The position numbers and the translations under genes were made by a program. A model generated the notes under the pieces. The model saw nothing but the letters and a program-made list of their open reading frames with translations, was not told the DNA's origin and made no database searches. From Chloroflexota bacterium (GTDB lineage: Bacteria; Chloroflexota; Dormibacteria; Dormibacterales; Dormibacteraceae), in the NCBI GenBank assembly GCA_005880795.1, contig VBGP01000007.1, positions 60,067 through 124,066 of the forward strand: DNA of 64,000 nucleotides. The letters run 5' to 3'. Positions 7,885 through 17,248 of this stretch are shown one piece after another (the stretch's first letter is position 1; the number at the start of each line of letters is the position of its first letter).

Positions 7885-9570
7885 ATGATCTCGCGGCGGC
7901 TGGCGGTGGCAAGAGGCGACGAGCCCGCCGACCTCGTGCTCACCGGCGGCAAGGTGTTCTCGGTGTTCACGCGCGAATGGATCGACGCGGACGTCGCGAT
8001 CGCCGACGGATTCGTGGCGGGTCTTGGGACCTATCGCGGGCGCCAGCAGGTGGACGCGCGCGGCGCATTTGTCGTGCCCGGGTTCATCGACGCCCACGTT
8101 CACATCGAGTCCTCCAAGCTCATGGTCGACCAGTTCTCACGCGCCGTGCTGCCCCACGGCACCACCGCGGTCGTGGCCGATCCGCACGAGATCGCCAACG
8201 TCTTGGGCACCGACGGCGTGCACTGGCTGCTCGACGCATGTGATCGCGTCCCGCTGGATATCTTCGTCATGGCGCCTTCCACCGTTCCGGCATCGCCGCT
8301 CGAGTCACCGCGCCGCGGGTTCACTGAGGGCGACCTGGCAGGACTTCTGCGGCGCCACCGGACGATCGGGGTGGCCGAGATGATGAACTTTCCCGGCGTC
8401 ATCGCCGGGCTGCGAAGTGAGCTCGCCAAGCTGGACACCGGACTCACCACGCACGTCGACGGCCATGCACCCGGGGTGCGCGGGCATCAGCTCAACGCTT
8501 ACGTCGCGGCCGGCATCGCCTCCGACCACGAGTGCTCCACCTACGCCGAAGCGCTGGAAAAACGGCGGCTGGGAATGTGGATCATGCTCCGTGAGGGATC
8601 GGCGGCTCGCAACCTCGTCGACCTGCTTCCGCTGGTCCTCGAGCACGGGCCCGAGCGATGCATGTTCTGCACCGATGACAGGGAGCCTGTTTTCCTCGTC
8701 GACGAGGGGCACATCGACCAGATGCTGCGCGTCGCGGTGGCACACGGCGTTCGTCCTGAGGACGCGCTCGTGATGGCAACCCTGCACCCGGCGCAGTACC
8801 ACGGCCTTTCCCACCTCGGCGCGATCGCACCCGGGTATCAGGCCGACGTCGTGGTGCTGGAGGATCTCATCAGCTTCAAGCCGCGGATGGTGCTCAAACG
8901 CGGTGCGGAGCCCATGCATCAGCCGATCGAGATCCCCGAATGGGTACGGCAGACGGTGAACATCGGCTCTCTTGCCGAAACCAGCTTTGCGGTACGCGGC
9001 CCGGCCCGGCACATCCGCGTGATGCGAGTTGTCCCGGGCCAGCTCGTGACCGGCAGCGAGATCGTGGCCCCAACGGCTCAGGATGGACTTCTGGTCGCCG
9101 ATCCCGCTCGCGACCTGGTCAAGATCGCGGTCGTCGAACGCCATCACGCGACCGGTCGGGTCGGCGTCGGGTTCGCCACCAACGTCGGGTTGAGGAAAGG
9201 CGCGTTTGCATCGACCGTCGCGCACGACGCACACAACATCGTGGTGCTCGGCGTGGACGATGCGGACATGCTGCTGTGCGTGCGCACGCTCGCCCGGCTG
9301 GGTGGCGGAATCGTCGTGGTCGAAGGTGGCGAGGTGAGGGGCGACCTGGCGCTGCCGGTCGCCGGCCTGATGAGCGACGCGCCGCTCGCCGCTGTGCACG
9401 AGCAGATGCTCGGCATGGAAAAGGTCCTTCGCCACAACGGCGTGACGTGGGAGGCGCCGTTCATGTGCCTTAGCTTTCTCGCCCTCTCCGTGATCCCGGA
9501 GCTGAAGATCACCGATCGGGGGCTGGTGGACGTCAACCGGTTCGAGCTCGTGCCGCTCCAGGTCGATTAG
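7885..9570 (+). CDS. ade: Adenine deaminase
   Basis: An Ade/AdeC-type amidohydrolase converting adenine to hypoxanthine and ammonia. Landmarks in order are the N-terminal composite beta-sandwich (DLVLTGGKVFSVFTREWIDADVAIADG), the metal-binding GFIDAHVHIESSKL, the family-typical VVADPHEIANVLG, THVDGHAPGVRG, and CTDDREPVFLVDEGHID. The C-terminal domain includes GRVGVGFATNVGLRKGAFASTVAHDAHNI. Length (~561 residues) is normal. I chose ATG 7885 (MISRRLAVARG) rather than 7831 because the family begins just before the RLAVARGDEPADL stretch and the longer form overlaps the GH3 gene. The YciI gene overlaps its stop by one base, implying coupling. Confidence 0.93.
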   Translation: MISRRLAVARGDEPADLVLTGGKVFSVFTREWIDADVAIADGFVAGLGTYRGRQQVDARGAFVVPGFIDAHVHIESSKLMVDQFSRAVLPHGTTAVVADPHEIANVLGTDGVHWLLDACDRVPLDIFVMAPSTVPASPLESPRRGFTEGDLAGLLRRHRTIGVAEMMNFPGVIAGLRSELAKLDTGLTTHVDGHAPGVRGHQLNAYVAAGIASDHECSTYAEALEKRRLGMWIMLREGSAARNLVDLLPLVLEHGPERCMFCTDDREPVFLVDEGHIDQMLRVAVAHGVRPEDALVMATLHPAQYHGLSHLGAIAPGYQADVVVLEDLISFKPRMVLKRGAEPMHQPIEIPEWVRQTVNIGSLAETSFAVRGPARHIRVMRVVPGQLVTGSEIVAPTAQDGLLVADPARDLVKIAVVERHHATGRVGVGFATNVGLRKGAFASTVAHDAHNIVVLGVDDADMLLCVRTLARLGGGIVVVEGGEVRGDLALPVAGLMSDAPLAAVHEQMLGMEKVLRHNGVTWEAPFMCLSFLALSVIPELKITDRGLVDVNRFELVPLQVD

Positions 9571-9872
9571 TGGCGCGCTACGTCGTCCGGGTGAAACGTG
9601 GTGGGCCGTGGGACTTCACGCGCGACATGCGCGAGCAGCGAGGCTGGGATGACCACGCCCGCTACATGGACCGGCTGTTCGAGGAGGGCTTTGTGCTGCA
9701 GGTAGGCCCGCTCGAGGGCGAGCGCGAGACCTTGTGGATCGTCGAGGCGGAGTCCGAGGCCGACATCCGCCGGCGCATGGCTGAAGACCCATGGTCGGCA
9801 AGCGGCATGCTGCGGCCAGTTCGAATCGAGCGTTGGACGCTCGTCATGGACGCCTTCCGGCCCGGCCCCTAG
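9570..9872 (+). CDS. YciI family protein
   Basis: A 100-residue ferredoxin-like alpha/beta protein of the YciI/YCII family: N-terminal strand ARYVVRVKRGGPW, then DHARYMDRLFEEGFVLQVGPL, then IVEAESEADIRRRMAEDPW and a final strand. The conserved His-Asp pair (WDDHARYM) seen in dioxygenase-like and dehydrochlorinase-like members is present. The GTG start shares a G with the adenine deaminase stop (TAGTG). Molecular function is undefined for most of the family. It converges on the LuxR regulator gene with a four-base overlap. Confidence 0.8.
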   Translation: MARYVVRVKRGGPWDFTRDMREQRGWDDHARYMDRLFEEGFVLQVGPLEGERETLWIVEAESEADIRRRMAEDPWSASGMLRPVRIERWTLVMDAFRPGP

Positions 9873-11197
9873 AGCCACCCCTCGCGGGTGGCGCGGCGTG
9901 CCAGCTCCGTCCGGTTGGACGTGGACGTCTTCTCCAGGATGCGACGAACATGGAATTTGATCGTGTTGGCGCTCCGATGAAGGCGTTCGGAGATCTCGAG
10001 GTTGGTGAACCCTTCCACGATCAGACGCAGCATCTCGGTCTCGAGATCGCTCAGCTCTGGCTGCGGCGCACCGGTCCCTCGGTGTCCGGCCTCCGACGGC
10101 GAGGTCAGGACCGCGTAGTCGATCGCGACCCCAGCCAGGTCACCAAGCATCTCGAAGAAATCGAGCCAATCCTGGTCCCAATCGACCAACGAGCGGTTGT
10201 AGATCTCGAGCATGCCCAGGAGCTTGTTGCGGGCGTGTAGAGGCACGCGGAGCACAGTCTGGAAGCCCTCACGGGCGAACAGAGACCGGCGTGGATTCCG
10301 GCCCGCGCGATCGAGGTCCGCGAGGTGATCGACGTGAGGCCGCGCTGTCGACGGCGCCGGCATGTCGGCGTCGACCGAGAGTCGATAGTCGGGGGGTGAC
10401 GGAGACCGAAAGCCCGCGCTGGCGACCACGACCAGCTCCGAGCCGGCTTCGCTCATCAGGAGAATGTCGGCCGCGTCGATGACGAGTCGTGCGGTGACCT
10501 GCTCCACGATCACCCTCAGGGTGAGGCGAAGGTCCTGGCCGTACCTGTTGGCCAGCGCGATCGCCCGTATGAGGTCCATGCGTTCTAGCCGGTCATGGGT
10601 GGTTGCGACGAGCCGGGCGTGCTCCAGCGATAGCGCGACCCGATCCGCGACTGCCTGCACCCACGCCACATCGGCCTCGACGAGGAGGGGGTCGCGGCGC
10701 CAGTCCAGCATCCCCAGCGTCCCGATCGTTGCACCGCCGACCCGCATGGGAACCATCAAAACGCCCACCGACTTGACCTCGACGGGCGGCGGATTGGCCT
10801 GGATGAAAGCCCGGCCGTTTTCAGAAAGCACCTTGACGAACTCGTCGTACTGCACGCCGGGGTTGAAGATCGCGGTCCCCGACTCGATGACCTGCTGCGA
10901 CAGCCCGGCGGTCGGCGTGCGGCCAGGCTCGAACAACGCCGCCACGTACGTGTGGATGTAGTCGGCCACCGCGGGCGCGTCCACGTCCGCCGCCACGACC
11001 CGCGAGGTTCCGGGGTCGGCGTTCATGATGACGGCCACCCAGGTGGCCTTCCTGATCCGACTCAGGCTCGAGGTAGCGGTCGCAAGGATGGCGGGGACGT
11101 CAAGAGCGGTCGCGCTGAGGTCTCGGCTGACCGCCGCCAGCCGTTCGTCCCCCGCGCCCGAATCGAATTCCACGTCTGCGACCCTGATCGGGTTCAT
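9869..11197 (-). CDS. GAF-GAF-LuxR transcriptional regulator
   Basis: 442 residues. Two GAF-like sensory domains occupy ~20-185 (with VKSVGVLMVPMRVGGATIGTLGMLD) and ~200-365 (VLRVPLHARNKLLGMLEIYNRS). A LuxR/NarL-type helix-turn-helix follows at ~378-440 (LSDLETEMLRLIVEGFTNLEISERLHRSANTIKFHVRRIL). There is no receiver or kinase domain, so this is a one-component regulator that presumably binds a small ligand or senses redox through the GAF domains. It lies 44 bases downstream of a Crp/Fnr gene on the same strand, and the pair may be co-transcribed. Target genes cannot be inferred. Confidence 0.87.
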   Translation of the reverse strand: MNPIRVADVEFDSGAGDERLAAVSRDLSATALDVPAILATATSSLSRIRKATWVAVIMNADPGTSRVVAADVDAPAVADYIHTYVAALFEPGRTPTAGLSQQVIESGTAIFNPGVQYDEFVKVLSENGRAFIQANPPPVEVKSVGVLMVPMRVGGATIGTLGMLDWRRDPLLVEADVAWVQAVADRVALSLEHARLVATTHDRLERMDLIRAIALANRYGQDLRLTLRVIVEQVTARLVIDAADILLMSEAGSELVVVASAGFRSPSPPDYRLSVDADMPAPSTARPHVDHLADLDRAGRNPRRSLFAREGFQTVLRVPLHARNKLLGMLEIYNRSLVDWDQDWLDFFEMLGDLAGVAIDYAVLTSPSEAGHRGTGAPQPELSDLETEMLRLIVEGFTNLEISERLHRSANTIKFHVRRILEKTSTSNRTELARRATREGWL

Positions 11198-11241
11198 GGC
11201 CTAGTTGCAGTGACTAAGGACATGCATCACACCGACTTTGG

Positions 11242-11961
11242 TCACACGCCTGCCGCCCGAATCAGGGCATCGGGGTCCAGCACGGTTATCCCATCGGCGT
11301 TCCTGGCGACAACACCTTCTCTGCGTAGCTGGCCCAACGCGCGGGACACCACCTCGCGTACCGAGCCCGTCGCATCCGCCAGGGACTGTTGGGTCACGTC
11401 GATCTCGAGCCCGGCACGCAGAGGACCGCGCATCTTCGCTCGCTCGACGAGATCCATCGCCAGTCGCGTACGCACGCTCATGAAAGCGTGGGCCGCCAGG
11501 GCGCGGTAGGCCAGACGAAGCCGAGTCACCAGCTCGTCGATCAGCGCCCTTGCGAGATCCAGTCGGCGATTGGTGATGGCCATAAGGCGGTCTCTATCCA
11601 GGTGGAGGAGGACGCCCGGCTCGAGGAGCTCGATGTGCGATGCGACGTTGGACTGCTCCGCGATCGCGGTGCCGACCAGATCGCCAGGGAGGAGGTACCG
11701 GATCGTCAGCTGCCGGCCGTCAGGAGCAGAGAGGAAATAGCGGAGGGAGCCGGACACGACCAGTGCGGGCCCGGATTCTTCGCGCGACGAGGAGATGACG
11801 GTTCCAGCCGGGTACGACGCCAATCGTCCGGACTGCAGCACCTCCTCGGCCAGGTCCGGGGAAAGGCGCCCCAGAAAGCCGCGGCCGGCGATGTCAGAAA
11901 GCCGTGTGCCGCTCAGATCCACGTCTCGCCGTCCGCGCCGCGCGGACGTCATTCTCGCCAC
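11242..11961 (-). CDS. Crp/Fnr-family transcriptional regulator
   Basis: 239 residues: an N-terminal cyclic-nucleotide-binding beta-roll (~30-145, including LASYPAGTVISSSREESGPALVVSGSLR and IRYLLPGDLVGTAIAE) and a C-terminal Crp-type winged helix (~170-235). The recognition region is VTQQSLADATGSVREVVSRALGQLRREGVV. The phosphate-binding cassette of true cAMP-binding Crp (GE.AL...RAA) is not recognisable, and no cysteine cluster for Fnr-type iron-sulfur binding is seen, so the signal is unknown. The start could instead be ATG 11949 (MTSARRGRRD). It is divergent from the HTH-MEDS gene, with about 60 bases of AT-rich intergenic DNA. Confidence 0.88.
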   Translation of the reverse strand: MARMTSARRGRRDVDLSGTRLSDIAGRGFLGRLSPDLAEEVLQSGRLASYPAGTVISSSREESGPALVVSGSLRYFLSAPDGRQLTIRYLLPGDLVGTAIAEQSNVASHIELLEPGVLLHLDRDRLMAITNRRLDLARALIDELVTRLRLAYRALAAHAFMSVRTRLAMDLVERAKMRGPLRAGLEIDVTQQSLADATGSVREVVSRALGQLRREGVVARNADGITVLDPDALIRAAGV

Positions 11962-12005
11962 TTATTCACTTCACCCATATCGGAGGCCTGCAGCTATCAC
12001 TCATA

Positions 12006-12024
12006 ATATCTCTCAGATAGATAT
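12006..12024. promoter_or_regulatory. Inverted repeat at start of HTH-MEDS gene
   Basis: The perfect arms ATATCT and AGATAT are separated by seven bases. They lie in an unusually AT-rich patch between divergent crp and HTH-MEDS genes and reach into the start codon of the latter. Binding there would block translation or transcription initiation. It does not match the standard Crp (TGTGA-N6-TCACA) or Fnr boxes, so a link to either neighbouring regulator is a guess. Confidence 0.35.
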
Positions 12025-12766
12025 GAATGCTAGCTGGCTGAGCACGCGGCAGGCCGCGGACCGCCTGGGGGTGAGCGAAGCCTCCGTCCGCCGCTGGAGC
12101 GATCGCGGCGTGATTCCGGTGCAGCGGGTCGGCAAGCGTCGAGAGCGACGGTTCCGGGCCGAGCACCTGGACCGCGCTCCGCGGGGGGTTCGGGCAGGAT
12201 CGGTGCCGACTCGGGTCCAAAAGTCCCAGGTCATCCTGGGAGGTGAGGCCTTCGACGTCCCAATCCACGTCGCCGCCTTTTACGACTCCGACGCCGGCCG
12301 GGTGCGGCTGACGGCTCCCTTCCTGGCCGACGGCATCAGGGCCGGGCAGCCCTGCTTTCTGCTCGCCCAGGGTGAAGAGCTGGACAGCTACATGGTCGCG
12401 CTGGACCAGACGCCCGGCATCGACGTCGACAGCGCCCTTGCGTCAGGGGTGCTGGTCGTGGCCGGTGCGCCTGGCCATACCGCGGCCGCGGCTCTCGACT
12501 ACTGGGAGAAGACCCTGTGGTCGGCGATGGACCGGCACGTGCCGTTGGTGCGCGCCGTAGGGGAGATGGTGTCGGAGCGGGAGAACTTCGAGTCTGAGCC
12601 GGAGATGTTCGCCTATGAGGTGGCTTTTAACATGACGGCAAGGCGCTTTCCGTGCGCTGTCATCTGCCAGTACGACGTAAGGAAGTTCTCGGGGCCGGCG
12701 ATCCTCTCCGCATTCCGCGCCCACCCCGACATGCTCGGTGTGTCACTCAACCTGCTGCTGAAATAG
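12023..12766 (+). CDS. Excisionase/MerR-type HTH fused to MEDS sensory domain
   Basis: Starting at ATG 12023, residues 3-50 form a HTH_17/MerR-like DNA-binding domain (WLSTRQAADRLGVSEASVRRWSDRGVIPVQR). Residues ~75-245 form a MEDS domain, the sensor of the DcmR regulator of methylotrophs (HVAAFYDSDAGRVRLTAPFLADGIRAGQPCFLL, later CAVICQYDVRKFSG). MEDS domains are RecA/KaiC-like folds predicted to sense hydrocarbon derivatives, usually in signalling proteins. The ORF-track start at 11795 adds 76 shadow residues from the divergent crp region and was rejected. The combination suggests a one-component sensor-regulator, probably acting on its own divergent promoter. Confidence 0.82.
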   Translation: MNASWLSTRQAADRLGVSEASVRRWSDRGVIPVQRVGKRRERRFRAEHLDRAPRGVRAGSVPTRVQKSQVILGGEAFDVPIHVAAFYDSDAGRVRLTAPFLADGIRAGQPCFLLAQGEELDSYMVALDQTPGIDVDSALASGVLVVAGAPGHTAAAALDYWEKTLWSAMDRHVPLVRAVGEMVSERENFESEPEMFAYEVAFNMTARRFPCAVICQYDVRKFSGPAILSAFRAHPDMLGVSLNLLLK

Positions 12767-12814
12767 CCGACCCACCACTCGATGTTTCGAGGGAACCCCC
12801 CAAGTTCGATTCCG

Positions 12815-12840
12815 GGCCGGGCGGCTAGCACCGCCCGGCC
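12815..12840. terminator. GC-rich hairpin between convergent genes
   Basis: A perfect 10-bp stem (GGCCGGGCGG / CCGCCCGGCC) with a six-base loop sits between the stop of the HTH-MEDS gene and the stop of the convergent beta-helix protein. Position suggests a shared bidirectional transcription terminator, but neither side carries a clear U-tract, so termination would be weak or factor-assisted. Confidence 0.5.
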
Positions 12841-12859
12841 TCAGAACTATTTCGTCAGC

Positions 12860-14689
12860 TCATGGGTAGCCGACCACCGGGACCACCGCGTCGGGGTTGA
12901 CGATGGTTGACGACCCACCGGTCTCATTGATGACATGCAAGATGCCGCCAAATCCTGCTCTGGAAAGGAAGATGGTCAGAAGGTCGTGCAGGCTGGCCTT
13001 GGGTAGTGAATCCGGAACCTCGAAGGCGCGCTCGGCGAATATGTCCTTGCCCTGGTTGAAGAAGCTGTAGCTTCCCATCCCGTACCCGGAGAAGCTGGTC
13101 ACGTTGTCGGCGACTTTGAACGCCGCATAACCGTCGACGCCCGCCGCCTCCATCCACGCGCCCTGGCTCGGCACGTCATAGGGCATCTCGTTCTGGAAGA
13201 ACACATCAGTGCCGCCGGTGCCATTCCAGATCACCTCGTACTTCTGGAAGTGCTCGACGAACAGGCCGTATGCGGTCACATTTTCGCCGTTCACGATGAC
13301 GCCCGTGTCCGCTGTGTTGATGGTCCACCCCACACCGCTGCCGTGGTCGGCCCGCCACGCCCAGATGTCATCGAGGATCACGTTGCTGCTGTTGACGATC
13401 AGCGCGCTGGTCGCCTTACCGACCGCTGCGCCGCCGATGCGGAAGAAGACGTCCGACAGCTCCGACGGGTCGGAGGCTTCGTTGTCGCTTTGCGCGTGGC
13501 CGCTGCCGACCTGAAGCAAGACCGGTGAGCTGGTCGGGCCCGCGTCGAAGAGGACGCCGGAGATGAGCATGCCCTTGGCGCGGGCAACGGTCATGGCGCG
13601 GTTGCCGCCCGTTGGCACCAGCGTGGGAAAGCCGAGCCCGAGAACGATGCTGTCCGGTCGCGTGACGTCGATGCTCTGGTCGAGCGAGTAAACACCTGGC
13701 GTGAGGATCAGGTTCTTACCGCGGTGAATCGCACCGTTGATCGTGCTCGCTGAGTCGCCGGGCTTCGCGATGAAAAAGGAGCTGATTGGAAGCGAGATTC
13801 CAGGAGTCTGCCCGTTCCCCCAGGACGTTCCCGAGGAGCCATGCTGGACCGAAGGCACGAAGACCTGGTACGCGCCGCTCGCGCCAACGTACAGGTACGG
13901 TGCTTCGCGAGTCACCGGGCTGGCGGACAGGGTCGTGTAGGGTCCACAGCCCTTGGGAACGCCGGGGAAACACTGAGCCGGAGCACCAACGACGCCTGAG
14001 AACACCTGGTTCCACACGCCGTTGCTCCACGCACCGGGATTCATCCGGCTGTTTCTCGTGAGCCACTGCTGCTGCGAACCACTCGTGATGACATCGTCGA
14101 ACTGTGAATCGGCGATGAAACCGCCACTCGCAAATGAAGGACCGGTGCAGTAGTCCATGAGGCTCATGTATCCATGGACGTGAACCCTGCGCATAGGCGC
14201 TGCCTGCGAGACTGGCCAGAACTCGCCGAAGTAGCAACCGAAATCCGGCGTCGTGACGTTGATGGTCAGGTTGGAGAGGGAACGCCAGAAGTTCACCAGC
14301 GCCGTGCAGCCGTTGGCGTCGCACTGATTGCGCGCGAACACAGAGCCATTGATCACAACGTCACCCGGGGACTGACCAAGTCCGGCGACCGACGTGTAGT
14401 AGCCCACCTGAAAGTTCAGGGGGTGCACTGCGGTGCCATAGGTTCCGGGCTCGAACAGAATCGCGTCGCGCTGCGAGCCGAACTGGTTGTTGACCTGCAC
14501 GGCTGCGATGGCGTCGACCTGCGACTGGATCGCCGCCTGGCCCATGCCGGAATTGAAGATGTGGACCTTCGGCCCGAAGTTCGGTGCGCTCGGATCATCC
14601 GCGACGGCCGAGAGCACAGTGGTTGTCGCGGCCGACGCGAGCGCCAGCAGGCCCGCCACGAGTAACGCCCGAAGACTGCGCAATCTCAT
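12860..14689 (-). CDS. Secreted right-handed beta-helix protein, probable glucanase (GH55-like)
   Basis: About 609 residues with a Sec signal peptide (MRLRSLRALLVAGLLALASA). ATG 14689 is chosen over TTG 14707 because a GGGGGAG Shine-Dalgarno sequence lies ten bases upstream. The mature chain is full of pectate-lyase-like turns. It resembles a family of secreted actinobacterial proteins often mislabelled 'adenylyl cyclase' or 'coagulation factor 5/8', which contain two beta-helix halves like GH55 laminarinases; segments such as NFWRSLSNLTINV and WRADHGSGVGWTINTADTGV are typical. Being last in an operon with a LacI repressor, oligosaccharide-type ABC importer and GH3 beta-glucosidase supports a role in extracellular glucan breakdown. 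Catalytic residues cannot be assigned by eye. Confidence 0.72.
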   Translation of the reverse strand: MRLRSLRALLVAGLLALASAATTTVLSAVADDPSAPNFGPKVHIFNSGMGQAAIQSQVDAIAAVQVNNQFGSQRDAILFEPGTYGTAVHPLNFQVGYYTSVAGLGQSPGDVVINGSVFARNQCDANGCTALVNFWRSLSNLTINVTTPDFGCYFGEFWPVSQAAPMRRVHVHGYMSLMDYCTGPSFASGGFIADSQFDDVITSGSQQQWLTRNSRMNPGAWSNGVWNQVFSGVVGAPAQCFPGVPKGCGPYTTLSASPVTREAPYLYVGASGAYQVFVPSVQHGSSGTSWGNGQTPGISLPISSFFIAKPGDSASTINGAIHRGKNLILTPGVYSLDQSIDVTRPDSIVLGLGFPTLVPTGGNRAMTVARAKGMLISGVLFDAGPTSSPVLLQVGSGHAQSDNEASDPSELSDVFFRIGGAAVGKATSALIVNSSNVILDDIWAWRADHGSGVGWTINTADTGVIVNGENVTAYGLFVEHFQKYEVIWNGTGGTDVFFQNEMPYDVPSQGAWMEAAGVDGYAAFKVADNVTSFSGYGMGSYSFFNQGKDIFAERAFEVPDSLPKASLHDLLTIFLSRAGFGGILHVINETGGSSTIVNPDAVVPVVGYP

Positions 14690-14746
14690 CTCGCTCTTCT
14701 CCCCCAACTGAATCCGCCAGCAGCCGAAAACTCCCCCGCCGCTACT

Positions 14747-17221
14747 TCATTGCAGCACCACCTTTGCTTTCAACCTCAGGTCCCGCGACGACCGTCCAGC
14801 ATGGATCGTGTAAGCGCCCGGCTGGGGCACCCACCTGTGGAGCCGCTCATCGAAATGCGCGAATGCACGGGCCGGGAGCACGAGTCGGGCGGCAGCCGTC
14901 TCGCCAGGTTCCGCCGCGATGCTCGCAAAGGCGGCGAGTGTGCGAATCGGGAGAGTCGGATCGTCCTCGGCGCCATCGAGATAAAGCTGCACGACCTCGC
15001 GGCCGGCGCGCCCCCCCGAGTTGCGCACGTTGACAGTCAGCTCGAGGTCTTGTCCGGGTGCGATGGACGAGGCCACCGGCTCGATTGATTCATAGGTCCA
15101 GTCCGTGTAGCCGTGTCCGTGGCCGAAGCAGTAGAGCGGCACTGCCCCGCTTCGGTCATAACCCCGATACCCGACCAGGAGCCCTTCGGCGTAGACGAGG
15201 CTGCCGGCCTCGGGGTCCGCCCGCAGGACGGGTGAATCCGCCTCTCTCCTGGGCATGGAGACCGGCAACCGGCCGCCAGGCTCGGCATCCCCAGTCAGCA
15301 CCTCGGCGAGCGCTTCGCCGAACGCCTGGCCGGGGAACCAGACCTGGAGAATCGCGGCGACGTCATCGGCCCATGGCATCAGCATCGGCATGCCAGAGTT
15401 GACGACGACCACGGTGTTCGGGTTCGCCGCGGCGACGCGCCGCACCAGCTCGTCCTGCCGGCCAGGAAGGGCCATCGTGTCGCGGTCGTATCCCTCGCTC
15501 TCGGTCCCGTCCGCCGACCCGACAACCACCACGGCCACCTCGGAGGCGGCGGCCGCCTGGGCGGCTTGCTCGATCAGGTGGTCGTCCTGGAAGTGGGGCG
15601 CGATCCCAAGGCGCATCGTTACGAACCGCCCCTCCGGCCGATAGTCGACCTGCACCTCGACCTCCTGGCCCGCCCTCAATCGAACCGGCACGCGAAGCTC
15701 GGGCGGACGCGACAGCGCCTCCACCACGTCTCGCGGCGGGAGGCTGGTCGACTCGGCCACGAGCGTGCCCCCCACAGCGATGCTTATGTGGCCGACGCCG
15801 GCCGCGCCGATAACGTGCGCCCCGTCGACTTCCGCGCGATAGCGGGCTCGCATCGTCAACTCGGCGCCGCGCAGTTGCACGGCTTCGGGCAAGCCGTCCC
15901 ACCAGGTGACGACGCTCGTCGGAAACGGGGCGTCGTGCAGCACGCTTCCGTCGGCGCTGCGGATCACGACGTGAACGCCGGCTTTTCCCGTGATCGGATC
16001 GTGCAGGGTGCCCTCACCGGGCACGGCGATGGTCGCGCTCGTGACGCACCCCTGGTGCACGCTGACGTGGGCATCCATGGCATCGCGCAGCGCGTCGGCG
16101 ATGCTCGGGCGGTGTACCGGCAGCACGCGCACGCTGCCGCCGCCCTGTGTCTGCGGGTCGATCGAGTTGGGGCCGATCAGCGCGAGCCGCTCGACGCTCC
16201 CCGCGGGCAGAGGGAGGACACCGCGATCGTTTTTCAGCAGGACAAAGGAACGCGCACCCACTTCTCGCAGCAGCGCCGGATCGATGAGGGCGGAGTGCGG
16301 TGACGCGACGTGGCCCGCGCCGCTGCCGTCGACCGCGCCGTTGAGCGCACCCACCCTGCGTGCAAGGCCCAGCAGCCGTGCGACCTTGTGGTCGATCTCG
16401 GCTTCCGGCACCCGGCCGGCGCGCACCGCGGCCAGCAGCGAATCGCCCCAGGGTCCGTTCGGCCCCGGCATGATGAGGTCCAGACCGCCGAGCGCGCTCG
16501 AGACGGTGGATGTCGTGGCGGACCAGTCGGACACGACCACTCCACTGAAGCCCCACTCGGTCTTGAGCAGGCCGTCGAGCAGGACTGGATTCGCGGTCAT
16601 CGTGGCCCCGTTGACCGAGTTGTACGCGGCCATGATCATGAAGACGTCAGCTTCGGCGACGCATGCCTCGAACGGCGCCAGGTAGAGCTCGCGCAAGACG
16701 CGCTCTGTGATGCGAGCGTCGTAAGTGCGGCGTTCGGTTTCGGAATCGTTCGCGACAAAGTGTTTCGCAGTGGCCCCGACGCCGGCCTTCTGCAGGCCGC
16801 GCACGTAGGCCACCGCGATTCGCGACGTGAGAAGGGGATCTTCGGAGAAGCATTCGAAGCCGCGGCCGCTGAGCGGCGTGCGGATGATGTTGACGGTAGG
16901 GCCCAGCAGGACGTCGACGCCTTTGGAGCGAGCCTCGCGCCCCAGAGCGGTGGCGAGCTCCTCGATCAGCGGCCCGTCCCACGTCGCGGCGAGCGCGACG
17001 GGGCAAGGGAGCGATGACGACGGGTTGGCAGCGTCGAAACGCACTCCGCGTACGCCGGCCGGACCATCAGATAGGACCATCTGGCGCAGTCCGACCTCGC
17101 TTTCGCCGTAGAGCACCCACGAGTCCAATCCGGTGAGCAGACGGACCTTCTGCTCGAGGTTGAGCCGCGCCACCAGGGCGGACTCGTCGCCCGTGATGCC
17201 GACGGTGGCGCTACTCATCAA
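14747..17221 (-). CDS. GH3 beta-glucosidase with PA14-like insert
   Basis: 824 residues, no signal peptide, so cytoplasmic. The GH3 N-domain (~1-290) includes KHFVANDSETERR and the nucleophile motif VVSDWSATTS. The GH3 C-domain begins ~320 and is interrupted (~385-530) by a beta-rich insert resembling PA14 (ARYRAEVDGAHVIGAAGVGHISIAVGG), known in some GH3 beta-glucosidases to shape substrate selectivity. The chain ends with a fibronectin-III-like domain (~735-815; LELTVNVRNSGGRAGREVVQLYL). It would cleave imported di- or oligosaccharides to monomers. A hairpin separates it from the upstream binding-protein gene, and it precedes the secreted glycanase, all in one operon. Confidence 0.9.
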   Translation of the reverse strand: MMSSATVGITGDESALVARLNLEQKVRLLTGLDSWVLYGESEVGLRQMVLSDGPAGVRGVRFDAANPSSSLPCPVALAATWDGPLIEELATALGREARSKGVDVLLGPTVNIIRTPLSGRGFECFSEDPLLTSRIAVAYVRGLQKAGVGATAKHFVANDSETERRTYDARITERVLRELYLAPFEACVAEADVFMIMAAYNSVNGATMTANPVLLDGLLKTEWGFSGVVVSDWSATTSTVSSALGGLDLIMPGPNGPWGDSLLAAVRAGRVPEAEIDHKVARLLGLARRVGALNGAVDGSGAGHVASPHSALIDPALLREVGARSFVLLKNDRGVLPLPAGSVERLALIGPNSIDPQTQGGGSVRVLPVHRPSIADALRDAMDAHVSVHQGCVTSATIAVPGEGTLHDPITGKAGVHVVIRSADGSVLHDAPFPTSVVTWWDGLPEAVQLRGAELTMRARYRAEVDGAHVIGAAGVGHISIAVGGTLVAESTSLPPRDVVEALSRPPELRVPVRLRAGQEVEVQVDYRPEGRFVTMRLGIAPHFQDDHLIEQAAQAAAASEVAVVVVGSADGTESEGYDRDTMALPGRQDELVRRVAAANPNTVVVVNSGMPMLMPWADDVAAILQVWFPGQAFGEALAEVLTGDAEPGGRLPVSMPRREADSPVLRADPEAGSLVYAEGLLVGYRGYDRSGAVPLYCFGHGHGYTDWTYESIEPVASSIAPGQDLELTVNVRNSGGRAGREVVQLYLDGAEDDPTLPIRTLAAFASIAAEPGETAAARLVLPARAFAHFDERLHRWVPQPGAYTIHAGRSSRDLRLKAKVVLQ

Positions 17222-17248
17222 TAAGTACCTCGTTCTCGTAATTGCGGA

